A DNA stretch of 64,000 nucleotides from Strongylocentrotus purpuratus (GCF_000002235.5 NW_022145606.1:49943333-50007332); one strand, 5' to 3'; positions 33,236 to 44,400 are shown, counted from the stretch's first letter. Numbers and translations are program-made. Notes: a model not told the origin generated them from the sequence alone.

Positions 33236-33919
33236 CCACGAGATATAACTTACACCCCCTTCACAAACACGGATTTTTATTCACGGATCTCTCACGGATC
33301 CTTGAGATTTGGCCACTATGTAGGTTTACATTACGACCGATTTAAGAGTTGTTACGAGTTATCGCGATGTATTAAGGCAAAGTTCCACGATCTGTCACGA
33401 GTTGTCACGGATACTTACGAGCAACTTACGTGTTACTTATTCTCCTTTCGTTAGTTCAAGTCATCTAGTTAATTAGGATTTCTGATAGCATTGTGTACAT
33501 AATTGCATGGGGACATTACTGCATTTTCGAACACTTTAGCTGAGCTACCCTACTTTAGTAGAAGTGTCGAGTTTTATTTGTCCAGTCAACCTACACTGTT
33601 TCCACTAGTAGACTACTCCTGCTTTTCGGCATCTACAAATAACCTCCAGTTCTACTAGTGGTAAGTAACAATCGTTCATTCAAAGATTTTTTTACATATG
33701 TACGTCAAAGGCCAAAGGTCACAGCTCATTAAATATGCAAAAAGAGATAATTATGTACATGAGAAAAAGCTGCAGTAAATATAGTATTGTATAATAGAGG
33801 TAACTTGCTCTGACGTATATAGGCCATTGTACCTGGCGAGGGGATGCAACGCTTTGCATTGGTTGTTTAAATTGTTTTTTTTTAAACAGGCAACAGAGGC
33901 GGCACTCCAGCCGGTGTCC
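33236..33919. other. NLR intron, no feature recognised
   Basis: A loose reiteration of CACGGAT / CACGAG words is visible at 33280-33420. Otherwise AT-rich and non-coding. Confidence 0.3.
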
Positions 33920-34310
33920 CTTTTCTTCTTAAAAGAGCCCCCCTTATTTTGTGTAAGTGCCCTTTCTTTTTCACTTTTTATACCCACAATTCCCCAGTTT
34001 TCTTTCCAATAAGTGCCCCGTTCCTGTTCGCATAAATGCTCTTATCACCTGTGATAAGTATCCCTATTCTAATCTGATAGTTGACCCTTTTGCTTTGACG
34101 AAATACCCATTTTCCTTAGTAATAAATGCCACTTTCTAGTGCGATATAACGTGTCCCTGTTATATACTATGGAACGTGTCCCTTTCCTTTCTATGAAGTG
34201 CCCCTTATCATCCGTAATGAGTGCCGATTTCTAGGTATGATAAATACCCATTTTGAGATCTGATAAGTGATCATTTTACTTTGACAGATGCCCATTTTCC
34301 TTTCTAATTC
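33920..34310. repeat. GTGCCC repeat, copy 2
   Basis: Reiterated motif of the type AAGTGCCC + T/C-rich + GATAA (for example TGATAAGTATCCCTATTCTA, ATTTCTAGGTATGATAAAT). Related to 28560-28745 and, inverted, to 58270-58570. Confidence 0.5.
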
Positions 34311-35330
34311 GTTATGTGTTTGCATAACACACGATTTATGCTTGTAACAAAATGTTCATTCATACACTCAAAGACCATGTGATATAGACATGTATGTTTT
34401 AATAAATGAATGATGTAGTAACATAAGTAGCCTGATCAGAACAAAATGTCGCACTCTGTACATATTTCCTACTTCTATGCGGAGTACAATACACGAAGAG
34501 TTGACATGATCGACCAAAGTGAAATGCATATTATGAATACGAATCCCAACGCACGAGGAAACATACACTTCTTTCAAAAATATAATCGTTCATATAGACT
34601 GACCTTCGACATTAAAGACACGCGTTTTTGCTTCATACTAATCAATTTATTTTGTCTTAAGGTTGACAATTATATTATTGGCATCACACCACTGATTAAA
34701 TGTGATATTCTCAGTTATAACTACTAAATCAAGACAAGCTTTTCCAGGTGGAAAAAAGTGGTCAATTCAGCTGCAAACAATCTTTAATTGAGAAATTTAG
34801 TACATGTATAGGTCATTTAAATACATCATAACAACGAGTAGGGCCTTATGTGATAACAGAAACAAAATAAAACCGTTGAACACTTACATGCAAGACAGCA
34901 AGATGATTTGTTTCGGTATATTTCTAGCCTATTTGTTCCGGATAATGATACACATATATGTTTTGTACTGAACATATTGGCATTCAGACCCCTTGCTAGC
35001 TTTGAGAAATTCACGTCATCTGGTTGGTGAATTTGCTACTTTCTAGCTGACAGACTCTCAATTTATTCTTTGAACCATGAACGAAGTTATTAAATCAATA
35101 GTAAACATGCAATAAAACAGGTATATTTAAAATAAATTCACAACAAAAATACGAATTAAGCGCCTTTAGTTAGAGGCTATGTGTCAATTGCCCTATGTAA
35201 ACTAAAGCAAAAACACCATCTGAAGTTCAATATGTTTGATACTGTTAGCATTAAAATGAGGTTATCATCAATGATTATTACAGGTACTATTAATGTTAAT
35301 TATATCATCTATGTTATCAATACTCATTAT
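34311..35330. other. NLR intron; right part shared with duplication flanks
   Basis: No gene in 34311-34990. From about 35010 (GCTACTTTCTAGCTGACAG, GAACGAAGTTATTAAATCAA) the sequence matches the 3' flanks of cassettes 5 and 6 (30190 and 24710), so cassette 4 shares the same duplicated 3' flank. Confidence 0.5.
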
Positions 35331-35345
35331 TTATTTATTTATTTA

Positions 35346-35376
<31 letters not shown>

Positions 35377-35440
35377 ATTTATTTATTTATTTATTTATTA
35401 TTATTATTATTTTTTTTTTTTTTTTTGGGGGGGGGGGGCT
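35325..35440. repeat. ATTT microsatellite with T and G tracts
   Basis: (TTTA)n, long T runs and a final G run at the position where cassettes 5 and 6 have only TTATTTGGGGG. This is a local expansion specific to cassette 4. Confidence 0.8.
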
Positions 35441-35510
35441 ACCATCATTATGATTATTATTAGTATTATTAATATTATTAACTGACTAAAGATGTGTACC
35501 ATTAACTCAC

Positions 35511-36028
35511 ATTAGATGATTCATCGTCTCCACATGTTTGCAACACTCGACGAGTTCAACCAAGTCTCCCTGGTCCGTGCCCTTCACTCTGGATAGACAA
35601 AGCCACTGCAGGTTCTTGGTTTGTTCTCTGATCAGAAGACCCAGTCCTCTCATCGTCTCGTTCGATACACTCTGCTTCTCTGATGGGAGTGATGACGGTG
35701 CTGCAAGGGTGATGTGTGTGAGCTGCTGTCCTCCGGTCCGACGAAGACCAGCCGTGATCTGAGGTATGTCTCTCTCTGCATCATCGATAGTGATATCGAT
35801 ATCTCTCAAGCCAGGAAGCGATGAGAGCAGACCTTCATAGCTTTGTGACGTCACTCTCTCGGCTGATAGCTCTGTGACGGATGGAAGCTCATGAGGAGAT
35901 GGAGGGAAATTGAGAGAGGAGTCTGAGATGGTGAGATGGTTCAGTGAGGTGAAGGATCTGAGACAGGACCACAACTTCTCGGTCATCTCGGTAGGTAGCT
36001 GGCAGTCCTTTATAGTCAACATGTCAAT
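35511..36028 (-). CDS. NLR gene, LRR cassette exon 4
   Basis: 518 bp, phase 0 to 2, acceptor gtcaccatag, donor GTGAGT. The start differs from cassettes 5 and 6 (IDMLTIKDCQLPTEMTEKLW), but the body is close: LNHLTISDSSLNFPPSP, LPSVTELSAERVTSQSYEGL, LPGLRDIDITIDDAE, LGLLIREQTKNLQWLCLS. Read-through of the donor gives TGA. LRR solenoid as in its neighbours. Confidence 0.75.
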
Positions 36029-36867
36029 CTATGGTGACATACAGAAAGAACAAGTAGTCATTGTTACATCATTACATTAGAGAGCCGCATGTAATTTCAG
36101 AGACAGAGGTCAAATTTATCCGTTAAACCTATCATTACTTCTTATTATCGAGTTCTTTTGAAACTTCATGTCAAACTACAAATAGTAATACATTTCATTA
36201 AAGAAAGATCTTGATGGTTTTGAGAGGAAAGGAGAAAAAAAGAAACAGCATTAACACAAAATTCCTAGAATCTTACAAATCATTTGAACTCATCGATCGA
36301 CACGCGCTAAACTATCTTAATTCATTTCTTAGCTATAATTTTCTATGTAATCGTTTGGCTTATTTCATTAATTTTTAATTTTCAATAGAAAAATGTACAA
36401 TATCAAAAAGGAAACGATACCTACTGTATACATTTTCAACTGTATTTAGTTCCTTCCCACAAGTTTGTTAGAATTATAATTGTAATATACTACGGGGCCT
36501 ATAGCCAACAAGCTATGCTTTTACCTTAGGCTCATTAATATCCCCATTTTCAAATTTGAATTAGTTGTTAATTAACAAATAACTACAAGCAAACCAAAGT
36601 CATTTAATACATTTGATGTACTTGTGTTTATTGCGAATACCTGTGTACTGTCAATATATTTATATTTCTAGCATAAACACATCTGACAACGTATAATGTT
36701 AAGTGTGATATATGAATACATACCAAACTGAAGTAAATTCATTGTTTTAAAGAATACTATTTCCGATAATCCAACTCCCTATTTGGTAGAAAGTGTGAAA
36801 TGCTTTCTTAAATATTAAGAAACGAATGAGGCGCATATATGGACACGTACAATTAGAGCATACTTAC

Positions 36868-36907
36868 ATTTGATACATGTTTAGCTGAGTTTAGCGACCC
36901 AGAAAAC
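36868..36907 (-). CDS. NLR gene, short exon preceding LRR cassette 4
   Basis: 40 bp, phase 2 to 0, acceptor gatttag, donor GTAAGT. It encodes FSGSLNSAKHVSN. Supported mainly by the exact phase fit between cassette 3 (phase 2 end) and cassette 4 (phase 0 start) and by its good donor; the acceptor is ordinary. Confidence 0.5.
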
Positions 36908-37236
36908 CTAAATCATTTCAAAGAGATGAAGAAGTGGGGAGAAAGAAAGAGCCAGTTTAAACAATTGTGAATAACAATTTACATAATTGAGCCGATTTAC
37001 ATATTTCAAAAGTCAAACAATTTTCTTATAGGGCTTTTTTTGTGTATTATCTGCTTTGACATCTTCTTAAAAATGTTGAGAATAATGTGTATTTATTAAT
37101 GATGATGTTTTGTTCAGCCTTGCGACTGAAAGCAGGTTCTTTTTATCCTCGTATTGAAATAAATAAAACAAAATCAAAACCTTACATGACCTTTGTCTTA
37201 ACATAACACCAGTAACTATCATCTTTGGTACTCAAT

Positions 37237-37612
37237 GACTCGTTATCCAAGTTAAATCGGCTTCAGGTGGATACTTTGGTAATGAATTGACTGGTGTAAC
37301 ACATCAGCCTAGCCAATGAAATTAAAGGCCCATTTCAATGCCGAATGATGGGTAAACAAAAAGGGGGGGGGTAAACAAGCTTTCAATCGATTTTACTTGA
37401 CATAATAGTTACTCACTGTTCAAAATACAGACTCGTTATCCAAGTTAAATCGGCTTCAGGTGGATACTTTGGTAATGAATCGACCGGTGTAACACATCAG
37501 CCTAGCCAATGAAATAAAAGGCCCATTTCAATGCCGAACGCCCCGAACGAGGGGAAAATAAGGGGAGGGGGGGGGTAAACAAACTTTCAATCAATTTTAC
37601 TTGACATAACAG
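37237..37612. repeat. Tandem duplication of about 185 bp
   Basis: GACTCGTTATCCAAGTTAAA, GCTTCAGGTGGATACTTTGG, CACATCAGCCTAGCCAATGA and TCAATCGATTTTACTTGACA-type words occur in the same order twice (from about 37229 and 37428). Both copies end with CAGTTACTCACT-like sequence, so the donor of cassette 3 (37615-37620) has a decoy copy at about 37410-37416. Confidence 0.75.
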
Positions 37613-37620
37613 TTACTCAC

Positions 37621-38132
37621 TCTTCAACATACAGACTAGCTGACATTAAACGCGTTGAAGACTGGACAAGATCGATCACTGCATCCTCGAGTCCGAAAAC
37701 AACTCCGGACAATATCGCCTGAGATTTTGTGATAAGAAGACCCAGTCCTCTCATCGTCATTCTCGAAATGCTTGATACATTCTCCTCTGATTGGAGAGAA
37801 GAAAGGTCGATGCTTGTGAGATCCTGTCCTGTCAGAAGTCGACTTAGACTAGTCTGGATCTGAGATATGTCTTCTGTCCTTGCATCTCCGATAGAGATAT
37901 CGACCTCTTCCAAGCCGTGAAGCGATGAGAGCAGACCTGTATAGCTTTGTGACGTCACTCTCTCGGCTGATAGCTTTGTGACGGATGGAAGCTCAGGAGG
38001 AGATGGGGGGAAACTGAGAGAGGAGTCTGAGATGGTGAGATGGTTCAGTGAGGTGAAGGATTTGAAGCAGGACAACAACTTTTCTGTCATCTCAGTAGAT
38101 AGCTGGCATTGCTCTATCTGAAGCCTAGTATT
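37621..38132 (-). CDS. NLR gene, LRR cassette exon 3
   Basis: 512 bp, phase 0 to 2, acceptor attgcag, donor GTGAGT. The first half is standard (CQLSTEMTEKLLSCFKSFTS, LNHLTISDSSL, LPSVTKLSAERVTSQSYTGL). The second half is diverged (VDISIGDARTEDISQIQTSL, RMTMRGLGLLITKS, LEDAVIDLVQSSTRLMSAS). The end differs from the other cassettes, which suggests an older copy or gene conversion limited to the 5' half. Read-through of the donor gives GAG TGA. Confidence 0.72.
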
Positions 38133-38405
38133 CTGCAATTAATTACAAATAGACAAACCTTTTCACTTTTATATACATTGATCTATATATTGAGACTAAA
38201 CGTGTGGACATATATAGAATCCCACGTCAGAGAAGCTGAAAGTACAAATATTAAATTCATATTCCGATAATTAATTGAGTTCTTTCAACAACAAAAAATG
38301 CAACTGTATAGCAACTCCCTTTTATTATAGTTAAATTCAGAGGATATCCCTTTGCTGAATATTTCAAATCGAAATGCATGCACCCGTAAAGGAAAAGTCA
38401 CTCAC

Positions 38406-38442
38406 CTGAACGGTGTTCTTTTTGTTCACAGATTCACCTCCA
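38406..38442 (-). CDS. NLR gene, short exon preceding LRR cassette 3
   Basis: 37 bp, phase 2 to 0, acceptor ttttgttgcag, donor GTGAGT; both sites are good. It encodes GGESVNKKNTVQ. It fits the phase between cassettes 2 and 3 exactly. Confidence 0.55.
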
Positions 38443-38639
38443 CTGCAACAAAAAATATTTAAAAAGGAATGAATGTGATTCAAGTAAATCTTGGGAAACG
38501 ATATTACATCAATAAAGATTGCAAGTGAATTGTACATCCCCTCTTTACAGAGGTAAATGAAAGCAACAATACTAACAATAACAATAATGATAATAATCAT
38601 ATTATTATAATGGTAATAATCATAACAAATGTAACCATG

Positions 38640-39480
38640 ATCATGATATCAATAATAAAAAGAACATCCATAAAATACCATAAATACATTATTTGGTGTT
38701 CATGCCGTCTTCAAATTAAAAAGCGCCATTAACACAAAGATCTGTAGTGACCAAAATTCGCGGAGATTTTCGAAAATATATTAGAAAATGTGATATTCGA
38801 TCCATGATTTCTCATATTCTACACAAATATATTTATTTCAATTATTAGCAAATGGACGGCAAAGTTTTTAACTACGAATTGGTGCAACTACAAAATGTAT
38901 CGTCAAAGGATTCAGGAGATATCGCGATCTAAAATTCGGTGCCCGATTGGCGTGCGCGCTGCAGGCAACTCACGAAAAAGTCATAACAACAACGAGACCT
39001 TACTTCGTGCACGCGGGTTACATCTGATTTATCAGAAAATTCAATCGATCAAATGTAAGATAATTGGATATTTTGCAAGGAAAATTATCATACAATCAGT
39101 TACTATCAGGCGTGGTGATGTTTAGAGGGGATCGTACCCCCCCCCCCCCCTGGAAAATTTGAAAAGTGCACACACAAAAATGTATAGCAAATACTGACTA
39201 AAGACAGTCAAAGACTGCCAAACTCTTTCTTTGTTAGGCTCTGGAGGGCCCAAGCAGGGCCCAAGAGTGCAGCGTTTGGACTAGGCCTAATACAAATGCA
39301 AAAATGTTCTCGCTCGGTCGCTAGATACGCTCCCTCGCATAATGTCCTTCAAAATGTACAAGTAAATAGTGTGGAAAATCTGTATTTCGTTGGTATCACG
39401 TAAGCACAGTTTACACTGTATGTTTTCAGGATTAAGAGTAATAGAAATAGATCAGTGCTAAAAAATGAATAGACCCTGCT
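38640..39480. other. NLR intron, no gene
   Basis: The open frame at 38895-39125 on the plus strand has no domain. C tract at 39138-39150. Nothing else recognised. Confidence 0.35.
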
Positions 39481-39798
39481 CCGCTCGCTCTTTTTATTAG
39501 GCCTAACGTTAGATCTAAGTTTTATTTTTTAAGGAGTCCCTTCCAGCCTGGTTATACAAATATTGTCGCCTGACTTCCTTAGGTAAGGGGGAATGGTGTA
39601 CATCTTTCTAAAAAATAGTATTATTAAGTCAAAATCAAGGCCCTTAATTACATGACTAGATTCTAGAGTCTAGACCTAACTTTAGAATCTAATTTCTACT
39701 AAAATTTACCTAGATTCTAGATCTAGACCTAGTCTACTAAATATTTACAACCCTTCGGACTGCACACCAATTACCGGCAATGTAAAAGTGAAGTGTGA
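39480..39798. repeat. AGATCTAG-rich tract, left of the LTR element
   Basis: Dense CTAGATCT / TCTAGACCTA words, the same composition as 44690-45545. The LTR retrotransposon separates these two parts. Confidence 0.6.
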
Positions 39799-40138
39799 TG
39801 TAGTAGGAGTTGCCCCCACCCCCATACAAGCCTCCTACCACAAGAGGGCGCCATTGGCCTTCTCGCACTGGGACGACAAGCTCGTACCAGCTTCTAGCAC
39901 AAGAGGGCGACATTGGCTTTCACTAAGTGGGACAAGAGATGGAGAACTGACATAGACTGACTGGTACACGTTGAGATACACTCCGAGTAACTAGACCGGT
40001 AAGTGAACGTTCTTTGTAGCATTTAAGTATTGTAACTACGTAGCCTATGATCCATAGGTCATCGGTCATTTGTAGCATTTAAGTATTGTAACTACGTAGC
40101 CTATGATCCATAGGTCAGGGCTACTTCATTGGCGCTGC
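39799..40138 (+). repeat. 5' LTR (340 bp)
   Basis: TG...CA ends. It differs from the 3' LTR mainly by an internal direct duplication of about 57 bp (GTAGCATTTAAGTATTGTAA to GATCCATAGGTCATCGGT), which explains the length difference of 57. An AGAGGGCG word is repeated within it (AAGAGGGCGCCATTGG and AAGAGGGCGACATTGG). No TATA box was identified with confidence. Confidence 0.85.
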
Positions 40139-40139
40139 G

Positions 40140-40160
40140 AGCAAATTGCTTTCTTGCATT
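40140..40160 (+). promoter_or_regulatory. Candidate primer-binding site
   Basis: TGGCGCTGCGAGCAAATTG starts one or two bases after the LTR end and begins with TGG, as expected for a sequence complementary to a tRNA 3' CCA end. The priming tRNA was not identified. Confidence 0.5.
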
Positions 40161-41189
40161 TGCGGTGATTTTTAAGATTTGTGATTTTTGCACAGCGAGC
40201 ACGGCTGCCCTAAAGCATAGGTAAAACATATGCGGTCCGATGCGCTGGGCTAAGCTGCTCGCTGTGAATTTGATATAATCAGTAGACTAGATTTTAAGTT
40301 GAATTTCGAATTTTCGTCTTGGGCAGGGCGGATTACTCTGCTTTGCCTATTTCGTAATTTTTGGTGTATAATTCTTTGTTGTTTCGTGTGGGTGTTTCGG
40401 GCCAGGCTGTAATATTAGCCCGGTTTGGGACATTTTTGCTGTGATTTTTTTTGGTCGGTCGTCTGCTCTCGCAAACTCCAAGTGTAGTTCCGTCACGGCT
40501 GTATGCGTGCCTGGACTTTTTCACTGGGGGTTTGAGGGCAGTGCGATTCGAGTGTGCGTGTTTGAATTTTCTGTAGCGAGTGTTTGAACTTTGTTTGTGG
40601 TGTGGGGTGCCTGATTAGGCATCTTTTTGTGTTGAGCGGTTGTTTTGTACGTGAGTTCGAGCCAGGCTGTAATATTAGCCCGGTTTAAAACATTTTTCAA
40701 GTGCGTGCTATATTTCTTGAGCGCGCAGGTTTTGGAGCCTGCCGGTCGTGGCACAGCGCTTTGTTACACACTACAGCGTATTTGATTCGCGGAGGGATAT
40801 TTTTTAGTCCTTCTCCTCACGATCGACGCCATTTTGTTTTTGGTTGTTGGCTGTTCGCCGACGGGACCTGGATCTCTTAAATCTAGGACCTAGACCTGAT
40901 TTTAGGGTTGATAGCAGTAGGCTGTCTATAGTATTTTAGGTGCGTGAGTGTTTGGTTTTGGTGCGTGTTGTGTGTGGATCCACCCACTCAGTGTAGTGCG
41001 GGAGTCCTTTCAAATAAATAAAAAAAAATCGTGCGGTGTGATTATCCGTGTTGGAGTGATGTGAGTAAACAGCACCTAGTTAAGAATTCAGGGAACTTAT
41101 TTTTCCGTCGGGTTATTTCCCCGACGTAACTTAGTTGTAATTTTAGTAGACTAGTCTAGGCCTAAGGCTTTTGCGATTATGGGGTCGCT
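40161..41189 (+). other. Leader of the LTR element, with internal duplication
   Basis: About 1 kb of non-coding leader. GCCAGGCTGTAATATTAGCC followed by CGGTTT and ACATTTTT occurs at about 40400 and again at 40660. A four-codon upstream frame (ATG at 41179) ends in TGA overlapping the gag ATG at 41190. Confidence 0.5.
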
Positions 41190-43406
41190 ATGACATATAG
41201 GGAGGCTAAGATCCCTATTAATAGGTGTTCTTTTGAAGAACTCCTCGCAGACGTGCCGGGGCTAGCTCCTTTGCAGGCCGGGATCATGTTGGGTCTCCGG
41301 ACTGAACACGGGAATATTACCCCGGGATTATTTTGGGCGTCCCCAGGGCTAGTAGAGTCCAGGGGGCTGCTAGACAGGTTCGACTTTGCTCCTCGGGAGA
41401 GTACCCGGGGGGCAGAGGGGGTTCCCAATCAGAGTGTTTTTGTCACTCCGTCGGGGCAGCGTGCCCTGAGCACCAGCATCCCCTGCGGAGCCCAGGCCCA
41501 GGTGGGGGGACACCAATACCCCTATGATGTATATCCGTCTCCCTTGGTTAACCGAGGGGATGTATCGGGTAGGCCCCAGAGGGGCAGTCCCATCCCAGGG
41601 TATCAGAGGGGTCGGCTAGGCTTAGGGCCCCTCCCCTTTCCCGAAGAACCGATCCGTCGGGGTCCTGCTCCCAGGAGGGATGGGAAGGGGGGAAACGCTG
41701 GTAGAGTATCCTACCAGCTACTCCCCTTTTTTGATGGGCGCGGAAACTGGAGGGCTTTTCTCCATAAATTCACTGCGTTTGCGGACCAGCAGGAATGGGA
41801 TGGGGCCCAGAGAGTGAATCAGCTAACCTGGTGTCTAGAGGGGAAAGCGGGAGATTATTTGAGCCTGACTCTGGAACAAGAGCCGGGTCTGAAGTATTTC
41901 CCGCTGGTCCGAAAATTGGCGCAGCGCTTCGATCACGGCGGGTTGACGGAATCTGCTCAACTCGAGTTTGCGTATGCCAGGCAGGGGCCAGAGGAATCCT
42001 TGCTTGAGTGGTCTGATCGGGTGTTCGGGTTAGCTCTCCGAGCATTCCCTGGGGTCCAGGGGTCCTATTCGCACCAGCAGGCGGTCCTCCGCCTGTGTCG
42101 AGGGTGTTTGAACCGGGAGGCGGGATGTCACGCGCTGGCTCAGCATCCCGCCACCGTTGAAGAGGCAGTAGGGCATATACAGTGGCACCAGCATGTGCAC
42201 CGAGCCATGTACCAGCGGGGGTGTCCTGTTAATTCGGTTGCCTTTGAGGATGCGGGGGAAATTGAAGTCCGCCAAGTGGATTTATCCCCCCAACCTCCTA
42301 GTCGACCTGAAGACGGACAACTCGCTGCAGTAGAACGCCGAATGGTGGAGCGCCAGGGCCGCCTAGAGGCCCGGGTAGCTAACATGGAGCCCAGGGTAGC
42401 TAACATAGAGCGGGATGTCCGGAGGATCCTAGATACCCTACAGTCAAGGCCGGCGGCTTCCCGGGAAAGAGCCAAGTCCCCGGGGGGTGACCGGTGTTAT
42501 GCTTGCGGGGGGCACGGGCACTTCCGGAACCAATGTCCCACAGCTCGTGGCGACAGAGGGAATGTGCGTGTTTCCTTTGTCAACTGCCCCGAAGTGGAAA
42601 GCCCCAGCGGGTCGGAGGAGGAGACCAGCCCCCGACCCGAACGAGGCCAGCTAGTGACCGGGACGCCGGGAGGACGGGCAGTTATTCCCCAGGCAGCTGT
42701 TAAGCATGTGGGGGAGCCTGTTTCCGGTGAAACTGGGTTGAATGAAACCTCCACGAAACTTCCGATTCCTCCACAGGTGGTCGGGTCGCTGGACCCGATG
42801 CCAGGTCCCACCTCGGATCCGGAGTCGGGATCGGAGGAAAAAACGGAGGTAGTGGTTTGCCGGCTGCATTCCAGTTCCTCTCTTAATATCCCTATAGTGA
42901 TAGGGGGTTTCCCCCTTAGGGCAATAGTGGATACGGCGGCTGAGGTGACTATCATCTCGGATCGGGTGCTTCAGCATCTGAAAACGCAGCCCAAAAGACT
43001 GCGGAAGGCCGTATTACATGCTCCAGGTAGGGATATAAGCATGAGGGGGTCAGTAGTGGGGCCGGTGAGCATTCTGTTGGGGGGACAAGAGTTCCCCAAG
43101 CAGTTGTATGTTGCACCCATTTCAGACGACATGTTGCTGGGAAGGGATTTTCTCCATAAACATAGGGCGGTGATTCACATGCATCATCCCAGGTTACTGC
43201 TAGGGGAAGTGGAAATTCCCATGCAGCATGGGGATAACCCCAGGCGGATGGGTGTAGCAAGGGTGTATGCCCGCAAGAGGGTAATCCTTCCTCCCAATGC
43301 CGTTAAGAGGGTGACTGGGGTTATCGACCAACGGATAGGGGATTTTGTGTTTGGACCACTGCTAAACCCTGTTCCTTATATGGGGCGGGGAAGAGTGCGG
43401 AGGTAA
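41190..43406 (+). CDS. Gag-protease polyprotein of LTR retrotransposon
   Basis: 738 codons in one frame. Residues about 1-150 form a proline/glycine-rich N-terminal part. About 165-340 match the gag capsid region of Ty3-type elements in layout (FFDGRGNWRAFLHKFTAFAD, WCLEGKAGDYL, EESLLEWSDRVFGLALRAFP). A CCHC zinc knuckle, CYACGGHGHFRNQCP, lies near residues 434-448. A retropepsin-like domain follows: IVDTAAEVTIIS near 573-584 (catalytic D in DTA) and the flap/last strand with DDMLLGRDFL near 650. Capsid packages the RNA and the protease matures it. Gag and protease are in one frame with no frameshift. The stop codon lies within AGGTAAGAG, which also matches a splice donor. GC content is well above the host introns. 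Confidence 0.85.
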   Translation: MTYREAKIPINRCSFEELLADVPGLAPLQAGIMLGLRTEHGNITPGLFWASPGLVESRGLLDRFDFAPRESTRGAEGVPNQSVFVTPSGQRALSTSIPCGAQAQVGGHQYPYDVYPSPLVNRGDVSGRPQRGSPIPGYQRGRLGLGPLPFPEEPIRRGPAPRRDGKGGNAGRVSYQLLPFFDGRGNWRAFLHKFTAFADQQEWDGAQRVNQLTWCLEGKAGDYLSLTLEQEPGLKYFPLVRKLAQRFDHGGLTESAQLEFAYARQGPEESLLEWSDRVFGLALRAFPGVQGSYSHQQAVLRLCRGCLNREAGCHALAQHPATVEEAVGHIQWHQHVHRAMYQRGCPVNSVAFEDAGEIEVRQVDLSPQPPSRPEDGQLAAVERRMVERQGRLEARVANMEPRVANIERDVRRILDTLQSRPAASRERAKSPGGDRCYACGGHGHFRNQCPTARGDRGNVRVSFVNCPEVESPSGSEEETSPRPERGQLVTGTPGGRAVIPQAAVKHVGEPVSGETGLNETSTKLPIPPQVVGSLDPMPGPTSDPESGSEEKTEVVVCRLHSSSSLNIPIVIGGFPLRAIVDTAAEVTIISDRVLQHLKTQPKRLRKAVLHAPGRDISMRGSVVGPVSILLGGQEFPKQLYVAPISDDMLLGRDFLHKHRAVIHMHHPRLLLGEVEIPMQHGDNPRRMGVARVYARKRVILPPNAVKRVTGVIDQRIGDFVFGPLLNPVPYMGRGRVRR

Positions 43407-43495
43407 GAGAGTTGGTAGCCCGGACACGGGGTAACCGTCTCCAGGCTCTCCTAGAGCAGACTCGGGTTAACGCCCAAGCGCTCTATGGCCCGTTA

Positions 43496-43855
43496 GGTCG
43501 GGTGTGCACGGGAACTTCTGTTCCTGTAGCACTAAGTTTTCAGGGTGCGCTTGAAGGTGGGAACTATTGAGTTCCTATCTCCTTGTTTTTGCTACATTAG
43601 CTACGGGAACTTCTGTTCCTGTAGCGCTAAGTTTTCATGGTGCGTGTGAGGGTGGGAACTATTTAGTTCCTATCTCCTTGTTTTTGCTACATTAACAAAA
43701 ACATATACCGTAGGTCGGGTGTGCACGGGAACTTCTGTTCCTGCAGCACTAGGGGTCCGTTAAATTTTCAGGGTATACTTGAGGTGGGGATTATTTAGTC
43801 CCTATCACCTTGTTTTTGCTACATTAGCAAGAACATATACCGTATGTCAGTAAGT
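43496..43855 (+). repeat. Three hairpin-bearing repeats in the LTR element 3' region
   Basis: Units start near 43496, 43601 and 43712. Each has ACGGGAACTTCTGTTCCTG (stem GGAAC/GTTCC), a GGGAACTATTTAGTTCCTA or similar second hairpin, and ends in CCTTGTTTTTGCTACATTA. They lie between the stop codon and the polypurine tract, where packaging or export signals can lie in retroelements; function is not known. Confidence 0.7.
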
Positions 43856-44386
43856 TTTTTGGATTTTTAGTATTTTTTCCCTAAATGCCCGTTGGCATAT
43901 GTTTTGGTTGTTCCAGGGGGGACTTTTTTCCAAATGGCCCGCTCCGTGCTATAGCGGAACTGACGCCTCCTTCCTGCGCCGGAGTGACCTAGGTGGGTTT
44001 CTGGTTCTCCAGTCACACTCCGAAAAACCTGAGTAATATACCCCTCGGGTAGGTAAGATGGCGTCATAGCCTGGGAGGACAAGCGGATGGTTCCCCGCTA
44101 TGGGGGCGTGGATTGTTTTGGGTAGGGAATCTCCCCCTGGCAATTGTAGTGTTAAGCATTAAGTATGTTGGTTTTTTAATGAATAAAACAAAAATATTTT
44201 CATGTTGTATTACCCCGTGTTTTGCTCGTTTGGGGTCAAGTTTGGCATGTTTAATACATGTTTTTAGATTAGGATGTTGTACGGCCACAAGGGAGGGTAA
44301 AGCATAATTATTATTTTTTTTTTCCCTCTGTCCGGTTGTGGGTAAGATATTTCACTGGGTTTATTTCAATTGGTCCTGGGTTTTTT

Positions 44387-44400
44387 AAAACGGGGGGGAA
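44387..44400 (+). promoter_or_regulatory. Polypurine tract
   Basis: AAAACGGGGGGGAA directly before the 3' LTR TGTAGTAGG. Position and composition are those of the plus-strand primer site of LTR retroelements. Confidence 0.8.

Noticed and set aside
41177..43260. Minus-strand and other-frame open readings over the gag-protease gene
   Set aside because: They are shadows of a GC-rich coding region; none has a domain.
43407..44386. Degraded reverse transcriptase or integrase downstream of protease
   Set aside because: No YxDD-like, DDE or zinc-binding motif in any frame; the region consists of hairpin repeats and AT-rich sequence.
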